64,000 nucleotides of DNA from Streptomyces sp. TG1A-8. Lineage in GTDB: Bacteria > Actinomycetota > Actinomycetes > Streptomycetales > Streptomycetaceae. Below are positions 46,228-64,000 of the stretch, one piece after another. The position numbers were made by a program, and so were the translations under genes. Below the pieces are notes generated by a model that was given only the letters and a program-made list of their open reading frames with translations, did no database searches and was not told the origin of the DNA. Within the stretch, counting starts at the first letter, position 1. Each line of letters opens with the position of its first letter. Location: NCBI RefSeq assembly GCF_030499535.1, contig NZ_JASTLB010000001.1, forward strand, positions 496,001 through 560,000, written 5' to 3'.

Positions 46228-46749
46228 TCAGGCCGCCGACGGCTGCCAGGCCTCCTGGAAGCGGCGCCGGGCGCGGTGGAGGCGGGAGCGGACCGTGCCG
46301 ACGGGCAGGGACAGCGCCTCGGCCATCTCCTCCTCGTTGAGGCCGTAGACCCGCAGGGCCAGCACCTGGCGGTGCGCCTCGGACAGCCGGTCCAGCACGT
46401 CGTTGATGTGGACCGCGTCCAGCGGGTTGGCCTCGTGTCGGGACTCGACCTGCGATATCGCCGGCTCGTCGCCGAGCCGCTTGACGGTGCGCAGGGCCGC
46501 GCGGGCGGCGACCGAGCGGACCCAGCCGTAGAGGGCGGCGGGCTCGCGCAGGGTGGCGAGCCCGCGGTAGATCGCCAGCAGCGCCTCCTGCGTGGCGTCG
46601 GAGCCGTTGTCGCGGGCGATCGAGGCGCAGACCCGCGCGACGTACGGGGTGATGTGGGTGAGCAGGTCGTTCATGGCCTGCTCGTCGCCCGCCTGGGCGC
46701 GCGGCAGCAGGAGCACGGCGGACGGGGTGAGTTCGTGCACGGTGTTCAT
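46228..46749 (-). CDS. antA: ECF sigma factor, AntA-like, with C-terminal Ala-Ala
   Basis: 173 residues. Region 2: DEQAMNDLLTHITPYVARVC, NGSDATQEALLAIYRGLATL, LYGWVRSVAARAALRTV. Region 4: LDRLSEAHRQVLALRVYGLN, EEEMAEALSLPVGTVRSRLH. It ends WQPSAA. Sigma-AntA of antimycin clusters is an orphan ECF sigma (no anti-sigma) removed by ClpXP via a C-terminal Ala-Ala, and this ending fits. It should drive genes for the 3-formamidosalicylate starter (antGF, antHIJKLMNO), mostly beyond the window. ATG at 46749, downstream of antB on the same strand, as in other antBA operons. The name rests on context, order and the AA tail. Confidence 0.85.
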   Translation of the reverse strand: MNTVHELTPSAVLLLPRAQAGDEQAMNDLLTHITPYVARVCASIARDNGSDATQEALLAIYRGLATLREPAALYGWVRSVAARAALRTVKRLGDEPAISQVESRHEANPLDAVHINDVLDRLSEAHRQVLALRVYGLNEEEMAEALSLPVGTVRSRLHRARRRFQEAWQPSAA

Positions 46750-46802
46750 GTCGGGGTGGTGCTCCTCGGGGGCGGCCGGTGGGGGTGCGGCGGGGGCCGC
46801 CC

Positions 46803-48125
46803 TCAGGACGCGGCCGCGGCGGGTTCGGTGCCGGCGGAGCCGGTGAAGGCCAGCAGGGCGGCGCGGACGTCGTCGCGGAAGGCGCGCATGAAGGCGGGGG
46901 TGAAGCAGGCCGTGTGGTGCGGGAACTCGATGGTGAGACGGCCCTCGAAGGACACGACGCAGGCCATGACGGGGCTGCGGCCGGCCTGCGGGAAGTAGTT
47001 CTCGCGGCCCGGTACCAGGCGGACGTCCTCCAGGGTGAGTCCCTCGGGCAGGCGCGGGCCGGGGACGACACCCATGTTGGTGACGATGACGGTGCCGCGC
47101 TGCAGGACCGGGTGCCGGGCGGCCTCCGGCATGATCCGCGTCTCGCGGAAGAGGTCGCCGCTCCCGACGAACTGCCGCACCCGGCCGGCGACCTCGCGTG
47201 CGAGGACGAGCGGGTCGGTGTCCTCGGCCACCTCGACGGTCTGGTTGTGGATGGTGACGGCGGCCACCATCTCCGAGGCCGGCACCGGCGGCGTCAGCCG
47301 GGAGCGGAGGTCGACCGGTGACATGCAGCCGAGGGTGCGCGCCCCGGTGCCCCCGATGCGCCGCCGGGCCGCGGTCAGGACGGCCGCGGCGACCAGGCCG
47401 TGCACGGAGACGCCGGCCGCGCGGGCCGCGCGGCGCAGCCCGGCGGTGCGCTCCGCGTCCAGCGTGAGGCGCCGCACCTCGATGTGGCCGGGGTAGGAGG
47501 GGGCGCCGGCGGACGTGCCGGACGGCTCCCTCGGGGTGTCGTAGGCGACGAGTTCCAGGTCGTGCCGGGACGCCTCCTCGACGCGCTGCCGCAGGTACTT
47601 GGCGATCTCCCCCCGGTCGCTGGGCGGCAGGAGCGTGCTGACGGGCACCGGCCAGCGGACCTCGTCGTCCTGCGGGGCGTGCGCGGTGGCCGCCTGGCCG
47701 GACACCAGTTCCCGGTAGCGGTCCCAGACCGCGTTCTGCAGGGTGACGGCGCTGTGTCCGTCCGTCACGGTGTGGTCGACGCACAGCACGAGGAGGTGGC
47801 GGTCGCCGTCGGGCGTGCTCGCCAGGACGGCGCGGGACAGCGGGCCGCCGACCGGGAGCGGGGTGTTCAGCTCCTCCTCGTACGCCTCGTCCCCGCCGAT
47901 CCTCGTGATGAGCCGGGGGCGCTCGTGGTCGGGGAGGAGTTCGAGCGCGTAGCCCTCGCCGTCGGGCACGATCCGGGTGCGCAGCGTCGGCTGCGCGGCC
48001 GTGACGGCGTCGAACGCCGCCGACAGCGCCGCGGTGTCGAGCCGTCCGCGCACGACGGTGGAGAGCACCGCCCTGCTCCTCTGGGCGACATAAAGCGATT
48101 CCACCGGACACAGCGCACGTCGCAT
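46803..48125 (-). CDS. antB: Condensation-fold acyltransferase, AntB-like
   Basis: 440 residues of the NRPS-condensation/PapA-type fold. The catalytic motif is VDHTVTDGHS, i.e. HxxxD with the His-Asp pair but one His less than HHxxxDG. Later NMGVVPGPRLPEG and IEFPHHTACFTPAFM correspond to the PapA5-like DFG-region and C-lobe. It is placed and oriented as antB, the stand-alone acyltransferase that adds the C8 ester to the antimycin nine-membered dilactone. ATG at 48125; antA follows after 53 bp. Regulated with antC from a shared divergent region holding a PAS-LuxR box. Confidence 0.85.
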   Translation of the reverse strand: MRRALCPVESLYVAQRSRAVLSTVVRGRLDTAALSAAFDAVTAAQPTLRTRIVPDGEGYALELLPDHERPRLITRIGGDEAYEEELNTPLPVGGPLSRAVLASTPDGDRHLLVLCVDHTVTDGHSAVTLQNAVWDRYRELVSGQAATAHAPQDDEVRWPVPVSTLLPPSDRGEIAKYLRQRVEEASRHDLELVAYDTPREPSGTSAGAPSYPGHIEVRRLTLDAERTAGLRRAARAAGVSVHGLVAAAVLTAARRRIGGTGARTLGCMSPVDLRSRLTPPVPASEMVAAVTIHNQTVEVAEDTDPLVLAREVAGRVRQFVGSGDLFRETRIMPEAARHPVLQRGTVIVTNMGVVPGPRLPEGLTLEDVRLVPGRENYFPQAGRSPVMACVVSFEGRLTIEFPHHTACFTPAFMRAFRDDVRAALLAFTGSAGTEPAAAAS

Positions 48126-48737
48126 GCGGCCAGCCCCTCTTCTCGTCGTGATCCGTCGACCGCGGTCGTCCGGGCTGCGCCCGCCGCGGTCCGTGAGCCC
48201 CGATCCCGGCAGAGAACCGGCCTTCCCCCGACGGCCCCTGGTCGGCGGGCCGTCGCCCCGGCCCCGGGCGGGCGGTGCGCGTCGGCGTGCGCCCGCCCGA
48301 GCGCGGCAGTGCGGAACAACCGGATCGGTACCCGGTCATTGTGGGCACCTCAAATCTCGGGATTTCCCTAGACAGATGACGGATCGGTCCCGAGCGGTGC
48401 CCATGCGGACATAGGGATGGAGGGGCCGTCCCCGTACCGGAATCCGGGCATCCGCCCGCTTCTAAGGATTCACCTGAATTGCGCCCGCGCCCAGCGGGAT
48501 CCGCTTGACCTGCGTGTTCGACGTCGCCGAACGTGGTGCGACGTGGACATCGCGGTGGGCCGCGCGGTGTCCGGAGCCTGGAAGCGTGCGGCGGTCGTCC
48601 GCACCCGCGTTCCGCGTCCCGGCGGCGCCCCTGGCGGCACCGGCGCGGGCCGGCAGCGACGGACGGCGCACCGAACCGGCCCGGCCGGGCACTTCCCTGC
48701 CCGGGTGAAAAACCGCTCGCCACTGAGGGTTGGTGCT
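48126..48737. promoter_or_regulatory. Divergent antB-antC promoter region
   Basis: 612 bp between the two biosynthetic operons. It holds one perfect PAS-LuxR box (48356-48371). The frame continues open upstream of antC, but the family homology and ribosome site place the start at 48738; the rest is untranslated leader or promoter. Confidence 0.6.
48356..48371. promoter_or_regulatory. PAS-LuxR (PimM/FscRI-type) binding box
   Basis: CTCGGGATTTCCCTAG matches the published consensus CTVGGGAWWTCCCBAG at all 16 positions. In S. albus, the PAS-LuxR activator FscRI of the candicidin cluster switches on antBA and antCDE. No such regulator is encoded in this window, so cross-control from a distant polyene cluster is likely. 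Confidence 0.85.
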
Positions 48738-57435
<8,698 letters not shown>

Positions 57436-57443
<8 letters not shown>

Positions 57444-60400
57444 GACGGCCCCGCAGGACGAGGAGGTGCCCGCCGTCGCCGTGATCGGCATGGCGGCCCG
57501 CTTCCCGGGCGCGGACGACGTGGACGCGTTCTGGGAGAACCTGGCGGCCGGGCGGGAGTCCGTACGGCCGGTGACCGACGAGGAGTTCGTCGCGGCGGGC
57601 GGTGACCCGCGCGACCTCGACGACCCGTCGCTGGTGCGCATGGTCTCGGCCGTCGACGGCATCGACCGCTTCGACTCGGGCTTCTTCGGCTACAGCCCGG
57701 CCGAGGCGGCCGACGTGGACCCCCAGCAGCGGCTGCTGCTGGAGACGGCGTACCACGCGCTGGAGGACGCCGGGTGCGTGGACGCGGAGGCGGCCGGCAC
57801 GATGGGCGTGTACGCGGGCAGCGCGGACAGCCGGTACTACCCGGCCCACCTGTACCCGCGGTTCGCCGGGCAGCCGGGGTCGGTGGCGCTGGTGCACGCG
57901 GCGACCGCCAACTCCCTGGGCACGCTCGCCACCCGGCTCTCGTACGAGCTGGGGCTGACCGGTCCGAGCCTGTCGCTGCAGACGGCGTGTTCGACGGCGC
58001 TGGTGGCGGTGCACACCGCCTGCCAGGACCTGCTGGACTACCGCTGCGACACGGCGCTCGCGGCGGCGGTGTCGCTGAACCCGTCGGCGTTCCTGGGCTA
58101 CCGGCACGTGCCCGACGGGCCGTTCTCCCCGGACGGTCACTGCCGGGCGTTCGCGGCCGACGCGGCCGGCACCTCCTCCGGCGACGGCCTGGGCGCGCTG
58201 GTGCTCAAGCGGCTGGAGGACGCCCTCGCCGACGGCGACCGGATCCGCGCGGTGATCAGGGGCAGCGCCGTGAACAACGACGGGCGCCGCAAGGTCGGTT
58301 TCACCGCGCCCAGCACCGCCGGGCAGACGGAGGTGATCCTCGCCGCGCAGGCCCAGGCCATGGTCGACGCGGACACGATCGGCCTGGTCGAGGCGCACGG
58401 CACCGCGACGAAGCTGGGCGACCCGATCGAGGTGGCCGCGCTCACCGAGGCGTTCCGGCAGAGCACCGACCGGCGCGGCTTCTGCGCGCTGGGCTCGGTG
58501 AAGACGAACATCGGGCACCTGGGCGCGGCGGCCGGCATCGCCGGGATCGTCAAGGCGATCCTCGCGCTGGAGCACGGCCAGATCCCGCCGAACCTGCACT
58601 TCGACCGGCCCAACCCGCTGATCGACTTCGAATCCGGGCCGTTCCGGGTGCCGACGGCCCTGGAGGAGTGGCCGCGGGGCGCCCACCCGCGGCGGGCCGC
58701 CGTCAGCGCGTTCGGCATCGGCGGCACCAACGCGCACGTCGTCCTGGAGGAGGCGCCGCCCGTCACCCCCGCCCCGCCCCGCCCGCCGGAGGACGGCCGC
58801 CGCCTGGTGCTGCCGCTGTCGGCGCGCACGCACGGCGCCCTGCGCGGCCAGGCCGACGCCCTCGCCCGCCACCTGGAACGCCGCCCGGACCTGCGGCTGG
58901 ACGACGTGGCGCACTCGCTGCGCGTGGACCGGCCGGCGCTGCGCCACCGGCTGGCGGTCTCCGCCGCCTCCCGCGCCGAGGCGCTGTCCGCGCTGCGCTC
59001 GGCCGTGCCGGACGTGCCGCCGGTGCCCGACGAGCCGCCGGCGGTGGCGTTCCTGCTGCCGGGCGGCGGCGCCCAGTACCCCGGTATGGGCGCGGAGCTG
59101 TACCGCGACAACGACGTCTACCGCGACACCGTCGACCGGTGCGCGCGCATCCTGCGCCCCGCGCTCGGCAGCGACGTGCGCACCGCGCTGTTCGAGGAGG
59201 CGGAGCCGGACAGCACGTCGTCGTTCCTGACGCTGGTGGTGACCGAGTACGCGCTCGCGCGCACCCTCATGGAGTCGGGGGTGCGCCCGGACGCGCTCAT
59301 CGGGCACTCGCTCGGCGAGTACACCGCGGCGTGCCTGGCCGGTGTCATCGACCTCGACGACATGCTGCCGCTGGTCACCGAGCGGATGCGGCTCATCTCC
59401 TCGGCGGGCGGCGCCACCGTCGGCGTGGCCGCTCCGGCCGAGGACGTCCTGCCGCTGCTGGACGAGCGGTTGTCGCTGACCGCCGTCAACGGGCCGGCCG
59501 CGTGCACCGTCGCCGGGCACACCGGGGCGGTGGAGCGGCTGGAGGCCGAACTGGCGCGCCGGGGCGTGCCGTTCCGCCGGCTGCGCATCCCGCTGGCCGC
59601 GCACTCCCACCTCCTGGACCCGGTGCTGGAGACGTACGCGGGCCACCTGCGCGGCGTCACCCTGCGCCCGCCGCGGATCCCGTACGTCACGAACGTGACC
59701 GGCACCTGGGCGACCGACGCGCAGGCGACGTCGGTGCGGCACTGGATCGACCACACGCGGGAGACGGTCCGCTTCGCCGACGGCATCACGGCGCTGTGGG
59801 AGCGCGGGCGTCCGGTGCTGGTGGAGATCGGACCGGGCGACACCCTCACCAAACTGGCCACCGCCCAGCTGGAGGAGCACGCGCCGGTGACGGTCACCAC
59901 CATGCGGCACGCCAAGGCCGACGCCTCCGACGGCTTCGTCCTGGCCGAGGCCCTGGGCCGGCTGTGGAGCGCCGGCGTCGACACCGCCCTGCCGGACGTG
60001 CCGGGCACCGGTGACGGGCCGCTGCGGGTCCCGCTGCCGGGCTACGCCTTCGAACGCCACCGGCACTGGATCGACGCCCCGGGCGCCCGCGCCGGCGCGC
60101 AGGACGACCGGGAGGCGGCGCGCGCGGTCCCGGAGCTCGCCCCGCGCCCCCGGCTGGCGACCGAGCCGGTCGCCCCGGCGACGGACCGCGAGCGGGCCGT
60201 GGCGCGGCTGTGGGAGGAGACCCTCGGCATCGCCGGTATCGGTGTGCACGACAACTTCTTCGACCTCGGCGGCGACTCGATGCGGGCCGTGCTGCTGGCG
60301 GGCCGGCTGCGCCAGGCCGGTGTGCTGGACGTGCCGGCCGCCACGCTGCTGGCGGCGCCCACGGTGGCGGGCGTGCTGAAGGCGGCCGAGGAGGACGGTA

Positions 60401-61245
60401 CAAAGGCCGCGGGTACGGGTGCGCAGGCCTTCGGACCGCTGCTGCCGCTGCGCACGGAGGGTGGCGCCACACCGCTGTTCTGCGTCCACCCCGGTGCCGG
60501 TGTGGCCTGGCGCTACACCGGTCTGCTGCCCCACCTCGGCGGTGACCAGCCGGTGTTCGGCATCCAGGCGGCCGGCCTCGACGGCTCCCGGCCGCCCGCG
60601 CCCGACGCCGCGGCCATGGTCGCCGGGTACCTGGAACTGGTCCGGCAGGTGCAGCCGCACGGCCCGTACCGGCTGCTGGGCTGGTCGTACGGCGGTTTCG
60701 TGGCGCACGCGATGGCCTGTGCGCTGCAGGAGGCCGGCGAGCGCGTGGAACTGCTCGCCATGCTCGACGCTCCCCTCCCCCACAGCATGCCCTTCGACCC
60801 GGTCACGGCGGAACGGCAGGTGGCGTCCCTGCTGATGCGGGTGGCGGGACTGCCCGTCGATCCGCAGGACGTGCCGGGGGTCGACACCGTCCTGGACCTC
60901 GTCGACGCGAGCGTCCGGGCGGACCCGGGCAGTTCGCCGGTCACGCGGGCGCAGGCGGCGGCCATCGCCGCGGTGATGCGCAACAACCTGCGGATCGCGC
61001 CCCGGTTCGTCCCCGGGATCTACCACGGCGACGTGCTGTTCTTCAGCGCCCGGGAGGACGCCCGGTCGTCCTTCGAGGGTGACGTGTCCGTGATGACGGG
61101 GAAGGCCGACAGCTGGCGCGCCCACGTCAACGGGACGCTCGAGGACCACACCGTGCCCTGCGGACACTACGAGATGACCGAACCGGACCCGATCGCCCGC
61201 ATCGGTGCGGTGGTCGCCAAGGCGCTGCGCGGAACGACCGCCTGA
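57436..61245 (+). CDS. antD: AntD-like type I PKS: KS-AT-ACP-TE
   Basis: 1269 residues. KS (12-430) with active Cys185 in TACSTA and His in EAHGTAT and GSVKTNIGHLG. AT (530-830) with Ser625 in GHSLGEYTA; the specificity site reads IPLAAHSHLLD, neither HAFH (malonyl) nor YASH (methylmalonyl), which suits an unusual alkylmalonyl extender. ACP Ser948 in DLGGDSMRAV. TE (1000-1269) with Ser1084 in GWSYGG and His in GHYEMTEP, for macrocyclisation. ATG at 57436 overlaps the antC stop by 8 bp, so the two are translated together. Closed by a strong hairpin. In antimycin assembly it adds the alkylmalonyl unit and releases the nine-membered ring. Confidence 0.9.
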
Positions 61246-61282
61246 CCGACGCCTGGGCAATGCCGGGTCGTATCCGCGTGCC

Positions 61283-61335
61283 CCGGCGGGCCGGGGCCGC
61301 CGGGGCACGGGTCCTCGGCGGCCCCGGCCCGCCGG
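61283..61335 (+). terminator. Hairpin after antD
   Basis: 20-bp perfect stem (CCGGCGGGCCGGGGCCGCCG) with a 13-base loop. Confidence 0.75.
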
Positions 61336-61528
61336 ATGTCGTGGGGGCGGCCGGTGGGGAGGTGTGCGCCGGCCGCGCCCTGGCCCGCGGCACCTGCGTG
61401 CGCCGTGCCGGGGCGGGCCGGCTGTCAGGGGTGGGGAGCTTTCGTCGCACGGCGACGGCCGACCGGGGGCGGCGGGCGGCCCCGGCCGCGGCGGTGTGGG
61501 AAACACGGCGGAACACGCCTTGAACCGG

Positions 61529-61575
61529 GACGTCGGGGCGTCGGGACGTCGGGGCGTCGGGGCGTCGGGGCGTCG
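61529..61575. repeat. 8-bp tandem repeat (GGGGCGTC), about five copies
   Basis: GACGTCGGGGCGTCGGGACGTCGGGGCGTC and further units, just before the convergent PPTase stop. Slippage-prone, probably without function. Confidence 0.8.
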
Positions 61576-61583
61576 AAGAACGG

Positions 61584-62621
61584 TTACGGCCGCTCGTCGG
61601 CGGGGCCGGCCGCCCGGCCCAGTACCCAGCTGAACACGCCGTCGACGAGGGGCACCACCCGCACGTCCACCGCGCGTTCCGGGGCGGTGCGGGACCACAC
61701 GCGCACGCGGTCGCCGAGGGGCTCGGCCCGCAGGTCGCGCAGGGTGCCGCTGGAGTGGGCGGGAACCGCCGGGACGGGTCGGGCGCAGTGGGGCGCGAAG
61801 CCGTCGAGGCCGTGCGGCTCCGGCACGGCCGGGCCGGGACCGCCCCGGCCGGCGCCACCGCGCACGGCGGACGCCTCCCGTGCCGCCGCACACGCGGCGC
61901 ACGCGGCGGGCACGGTGCTGACCGCGCACGCGGTGGGCCCGGTGCGGGCCGCGGGGACGGCGTGGTTCACGGGCGCGGCCGGCCCGGCGTGTGCCGTGGG
62001 CGCGTGCAGCGCCTTCCACGCCGCCTCCTTCGCCGAGAACAGCGCTGTGAGCCGGTCGCCCAGGTGCTCGGCGGGGCCGGCCTCGCGCAGCCACCGTTCC
62101 TCGTCCTCGCGCAGCACCAGACGGGCCGCGGCGCCGGGCAGCGGGCGCAGTTCCAGGTCGCAGCCGGCGGGCCCCAGGCGGCCGGGCACGCGGGCCACGG
62201 CGACCGCGAGACCGTCGCTGTGGGTGATGGACGCCGTCCGGCCCGGCGGGAACACCGGCGCGCGCCCGGCGCGTGGGATGTCGCCGCAGTCCAGCCCCAC
62301 CGCGCACAGCGCACGCCGGGCGGCGAGGCGGCCGGCGAGGAACTCCCGGCGCCGCCCGTCCGGCATCGCGGACGCGGCGGCCTCCTCGGCGGGGCCGGCC
62401 GGGCGCGCAGCCGGGTCGGCCGTGCCGGCGAGGCCCAGGCCGAGGCCGCAGGCCGTCAGCACCGGCCGGAGCGCGAGGAGTTCGCGCACCGCGCCGTGCG
62501 CGACGGCCGACGGCACCGACAGGGCGTCGAGCGGCGAGGCACCCCCGCCCCCCGGCGGCAGCCGCCCGGCGTCGAACCGTACGGCATCCGCCGGGACAGG
62601 CGTCACCCGTCGCTCGTCCAC
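61584..62621 (-). CDS. antQ: 4'-phosphopantetheinyl transferase, AntQ-like
   Basis: 345 residues, Sfp-type. GCDLELRPLPGAA has the Mg-binding Asp-x-Glu, RLTALFSAKEAAWKALHAP is the (F/W)-S-x-KE-x-x-x-K motif. Between about residues 210 and 285 sits an Ala/Pro-rich insertion not seen in typical 230-residue Sfp proteins; the last 60 residues return to the fold (VVPLVDGVFSWVLG). It would add phosphopantetheine to the PCPs of AntC and the ACP of AntD. GTG at 62621 lies 4 bp after the acyl-CoA ligase stop, so the two are coupled. Present only in some antimycin clusters. Confidence 0.8.
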   Translation of the reverse strand: MDERRVTPVPADAVRFDAGRLPPGGGGASPLDALSVPSAVAHGAVRELLALRPVLTACGLGLGLAGTADPAARPAGPAEEAAASAMPDGRRREFLAGRLAARRALCAVGLDCGDIPRAGRAPVFPPGRTASITHSDGLAVAVARVPGRLGPAGCDLELRPLPGAAARLVLREDEERWLREAGPAEHLGDRLTALFSAKEAAWKALHAPTAHAGPAAPVNHAVPAARTGPTACAVSTVPAACAACAAAREASAVRGGAGRGGPGPAVPEPHGLDGFAPHCARPVPAVPAHSSGTLRDLRAEPLGDRVRVWSRTAPERAVDVRVVPLVDGVFSWVLGRAAGPADERP

Positions 62622-62625
62622 GGCC

Positions 62626-64000
62626 TCAGACCCGCAGCAGCTTCTTGATGATCTTGCCGGCGGGGTTGCGCGGCACCTGCTCGATGAACTCGACGTGCCG
62701 GGGCCGCTTGTAGGGCGCGAGGAGACCGGCGACGTGGGCGATCAGCTCCGCCCTGCCGGTGCCCTCCTCGGCGACGACGTAGGCGAGCGGGACCTCGCCG
62801 TAGTCCTCGTCGGGGGTGCCGACGACCGCGGCGTCCCGGACCGCAGGGTGGCTCATCAGGGCCCGCTCGATCTCCGAGGGGTAGACGTTCTGGCCCGCCC
62901 GGATGATGACGTCCTTGCTGCGGTCGACCAGGTGGATGCGGCCGTCCGCGTCCACGAAGCCGAGGTCGCCGGTCCTGACCCAGCCGTCGAGGGTGATCTC
63001 CCGGGTGGCCTCGGGGTCGTTCCAGTAACCCTGCATCAGACCGGGGCCCCGGACGATGATCTCGCCGATCTCGCCGCGCGGCAGCTCCTCGCCGGCCTCG
63101 TCCACGGCACGGGCCGACATGCCGGGCACGACCCGTCCGCAGGGGATGCGGGCGGTGACGTCGCCGGGCTGGGGGTGTTCGTCCGGGCCGAGCGTGACGA
63201 ACGGGCCGCCGACCTCGGTCATGCCGTAGACCTGGCGGAAGCCGCAGCCGAAGCGCTGCACGGCGTCGGCGTACACGTCGAGCGGCATGGGGGCGGCGCC
63301 GTAGAGGATCTCGCGCAGGGACGACAGGTCCGTGCTCCGCGAGGCCTTCGCCTGGAGCATGAAGCGCAGCATCTGCGGAACCAGCCAGACGTGCGTGGCC
63401 CGGTGCTTCTCGACGGCGGCGAGCGCCCGCTGCGGCGTGAAGCCGGGCAGCAGCACGATCGTGGCGCCGGCGGCCATGTAGGTCAGGGAGACGACCATGC
63501 TGCCGTGGTACAGCGGGCAGCAGTTGACCATGACGATGTCGTCGGTGGGCCGGGCCATGACCAGCCAGCCCAGCGCGATGGCGCGGAACGAGCCGGCGTC
63601 GACGGTGACGCCCTTGGCCTGTCCCGTGGTCGCCGAGGTGTGCAGCACGGCGGCCGGGTCGGTGTCGGTGACGTCCGGCAGGTCCAGCGGCGGCGCCAGG
63701 GTGCCCAGCGACTCGAACCCGGGCTTGTCGAAGGCGATGCGGAGGCGGACCGACTCCGGCAGCGTGGCGTGCCGGTCGAGCAGTTCGGACTCGCCGAGGA
63801 CGGCCACGGCGCCGACCCGCTCGACGATGCCGGCGACCTCGGGCACGGCCAGGCTGTGGTTCAGCGGGACGAACAGCGCGCCGAGCCGGGCGAGCGCGAA
63901 GTAGCTCTCCAGCACCTCGATGCGGTCCTGCGACAGGACCGCGACCCGGTCACCGCGCCGGATGCCCGACTCGGCCAGACCGCGCGCGAGCTCGATCGTC
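62626..64000 (-). CDS. antF: Acyl-CoA ligase (AntF-like), 5' end outside window
   Basis: Open to the window edge; at least 458 residues. Adenylate-forming fold: P-loop HTSATTGQAKGVT, YGMTE near the active site, RTGDLGFVDADGRIHLVDRS, and the catalytic Lys in NPAGKIIKKLLRV at the end. In antimycin clusters AntF activates anthranilate for loading onto the carrier protein AntG, which would lie just beyond the window. Co-transcribed with the PPTase. The name rests on context. Confidence 0.75.
   Translation of the reverse strand, partial: TIELARGLAESGIRRGDRVAVLSQDRIEVLESYFALARLGALFVPLNHSLAVPEVAGIVERVGAVAVLGESELLDRHATLPESVRLRIAFDKPGFESLGTLAPPLDLPDVTDTDPAAVLHTSATTGQAKGVTVDAGSFRAIALGWLVMARPTDDIVMVNCCPLYHGSMVVSLTYMAAGATIVLLPGFTPQRALAAVEKHRATHVWLVPQMLRFMLQAKASRSTDLSSLREILYGAAPMPLDVYADAVQRFGCGFRQVYGMTEVGGPFVTLGPDEHPQPGDVTARIPCGRVVPGMSARAVDEAGEELPRGEIGEIIVRGPGLMQGYWNDPEATREITLDGWVRTGDLGFVDADGRIHLVDRSKDVIIRAGQNVYPSEIERALMSHPAVRDAAVVGTPDEDYGEVPLAYVVAEEGTGRAELIAHVAGLLAPYKRPRHVEFIEQVPRNPAGKIIKKLLRV

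Larger units (their letters stand above)
61246..61583. other. Convergent gap, no gene; terminator and tandem repeat
   Basis: 338 bp. The position normally occupied by antE (crotonyl-CoA carboxylase/reductase) in antCDE operons. It holds only a terminator and an 8-bp tandem repeat. Confidence 0.6.

Overview
The window is very GC-rich, with strong third-position G/C bias, frequent GTG starts, GGAGG-type ribosome sites and gene families typical of Streptomyces: snapalysin with its LysR regulator, an SsgA-like protein, SARP/BTAD and TetR regulators, and many anti-sigma/STAS proteins. It looks like a chromosomal (probably arm) region of a Streptomyces strain. Everything here is read from sequence and family knowledge; no searches were run.

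Left part (1-18 kb). It opens with a broken ABM-type monooxygenase running into a dead IS630-type transposase. Next are a divergent snpR/snpA pair, a DUF4097-like lipoprotein, a secreted GH10-CBM2 xylanase with two CGAAACTTTCG boxes, and a DUF4232 secreted protein. A P450/ferredoxin pair follows, with a divergent TetR gene and a clear palindromic operator, then an acyl-CoA dehydrogenase and a GT-C-like membrane glycosyltransferase. A 51-codon gene with a RiPP-precursor look (core STCIGWYCV) sits beside a frameshifted TPR gene. An orphan ABC ATPase, a GNAT protein and a methyltransferase complete this part.

Middle part (18-46 kb). After a GNAT pseudogene and a tRNA-Ser-like sequence with a defective anticodon arm comes a manganese operon (Mn catalase, small membrane protein, Nramp transporter). 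A BTAD regulator follows. The rest is a stress and signalling island: HATPase anti-sigma factors, STAS antagonists, PP2C phosphatases, a CHASE3 histidine kinase and response regulators. Among them lie envelope and stress genes (MscL, PRC-barrel, DUF4383, holin-X, DUF3618, a helical LEA-like protein). Two HATPase/STAS pairs are near-identical copies 18.8 kb apart, and a 342-bp segment with a small hydrophobic protein gene is repeated exactly 22.6 kb apart. No sigma-B-type sigma factor gene lies inside the island. Several genes here are broken (PP2C, ECF sigma, methyltransferase, ricin-type lectin).

Right part (46-64 kb). This is the core of an antimycin-type depsipeptide cluster. antB (acyltransferase) and antA (ECF sigma ending in Ala-Ala) run leftward. 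antC (C-A-PCP-C-A-KR-PCP) and antD (KS-AT-ACP-TE) run rightward. A phosphopantetheinyl transferase (antQ-like) and an acyl-CoA ligase (antF-like, cut by the window end) run leftward. A perfect PAS-LuxR (PimM/FscRI-type) box lies between antB and antC. The crotonyl-CoA carboxylase/reductase gene antE, usually next to antD, is not there. Together these genes would join an aromatic starter to Thr and a reduced alpha-keto acid, extend it with a polyketide unit, cyclise it, and acylate the ring.
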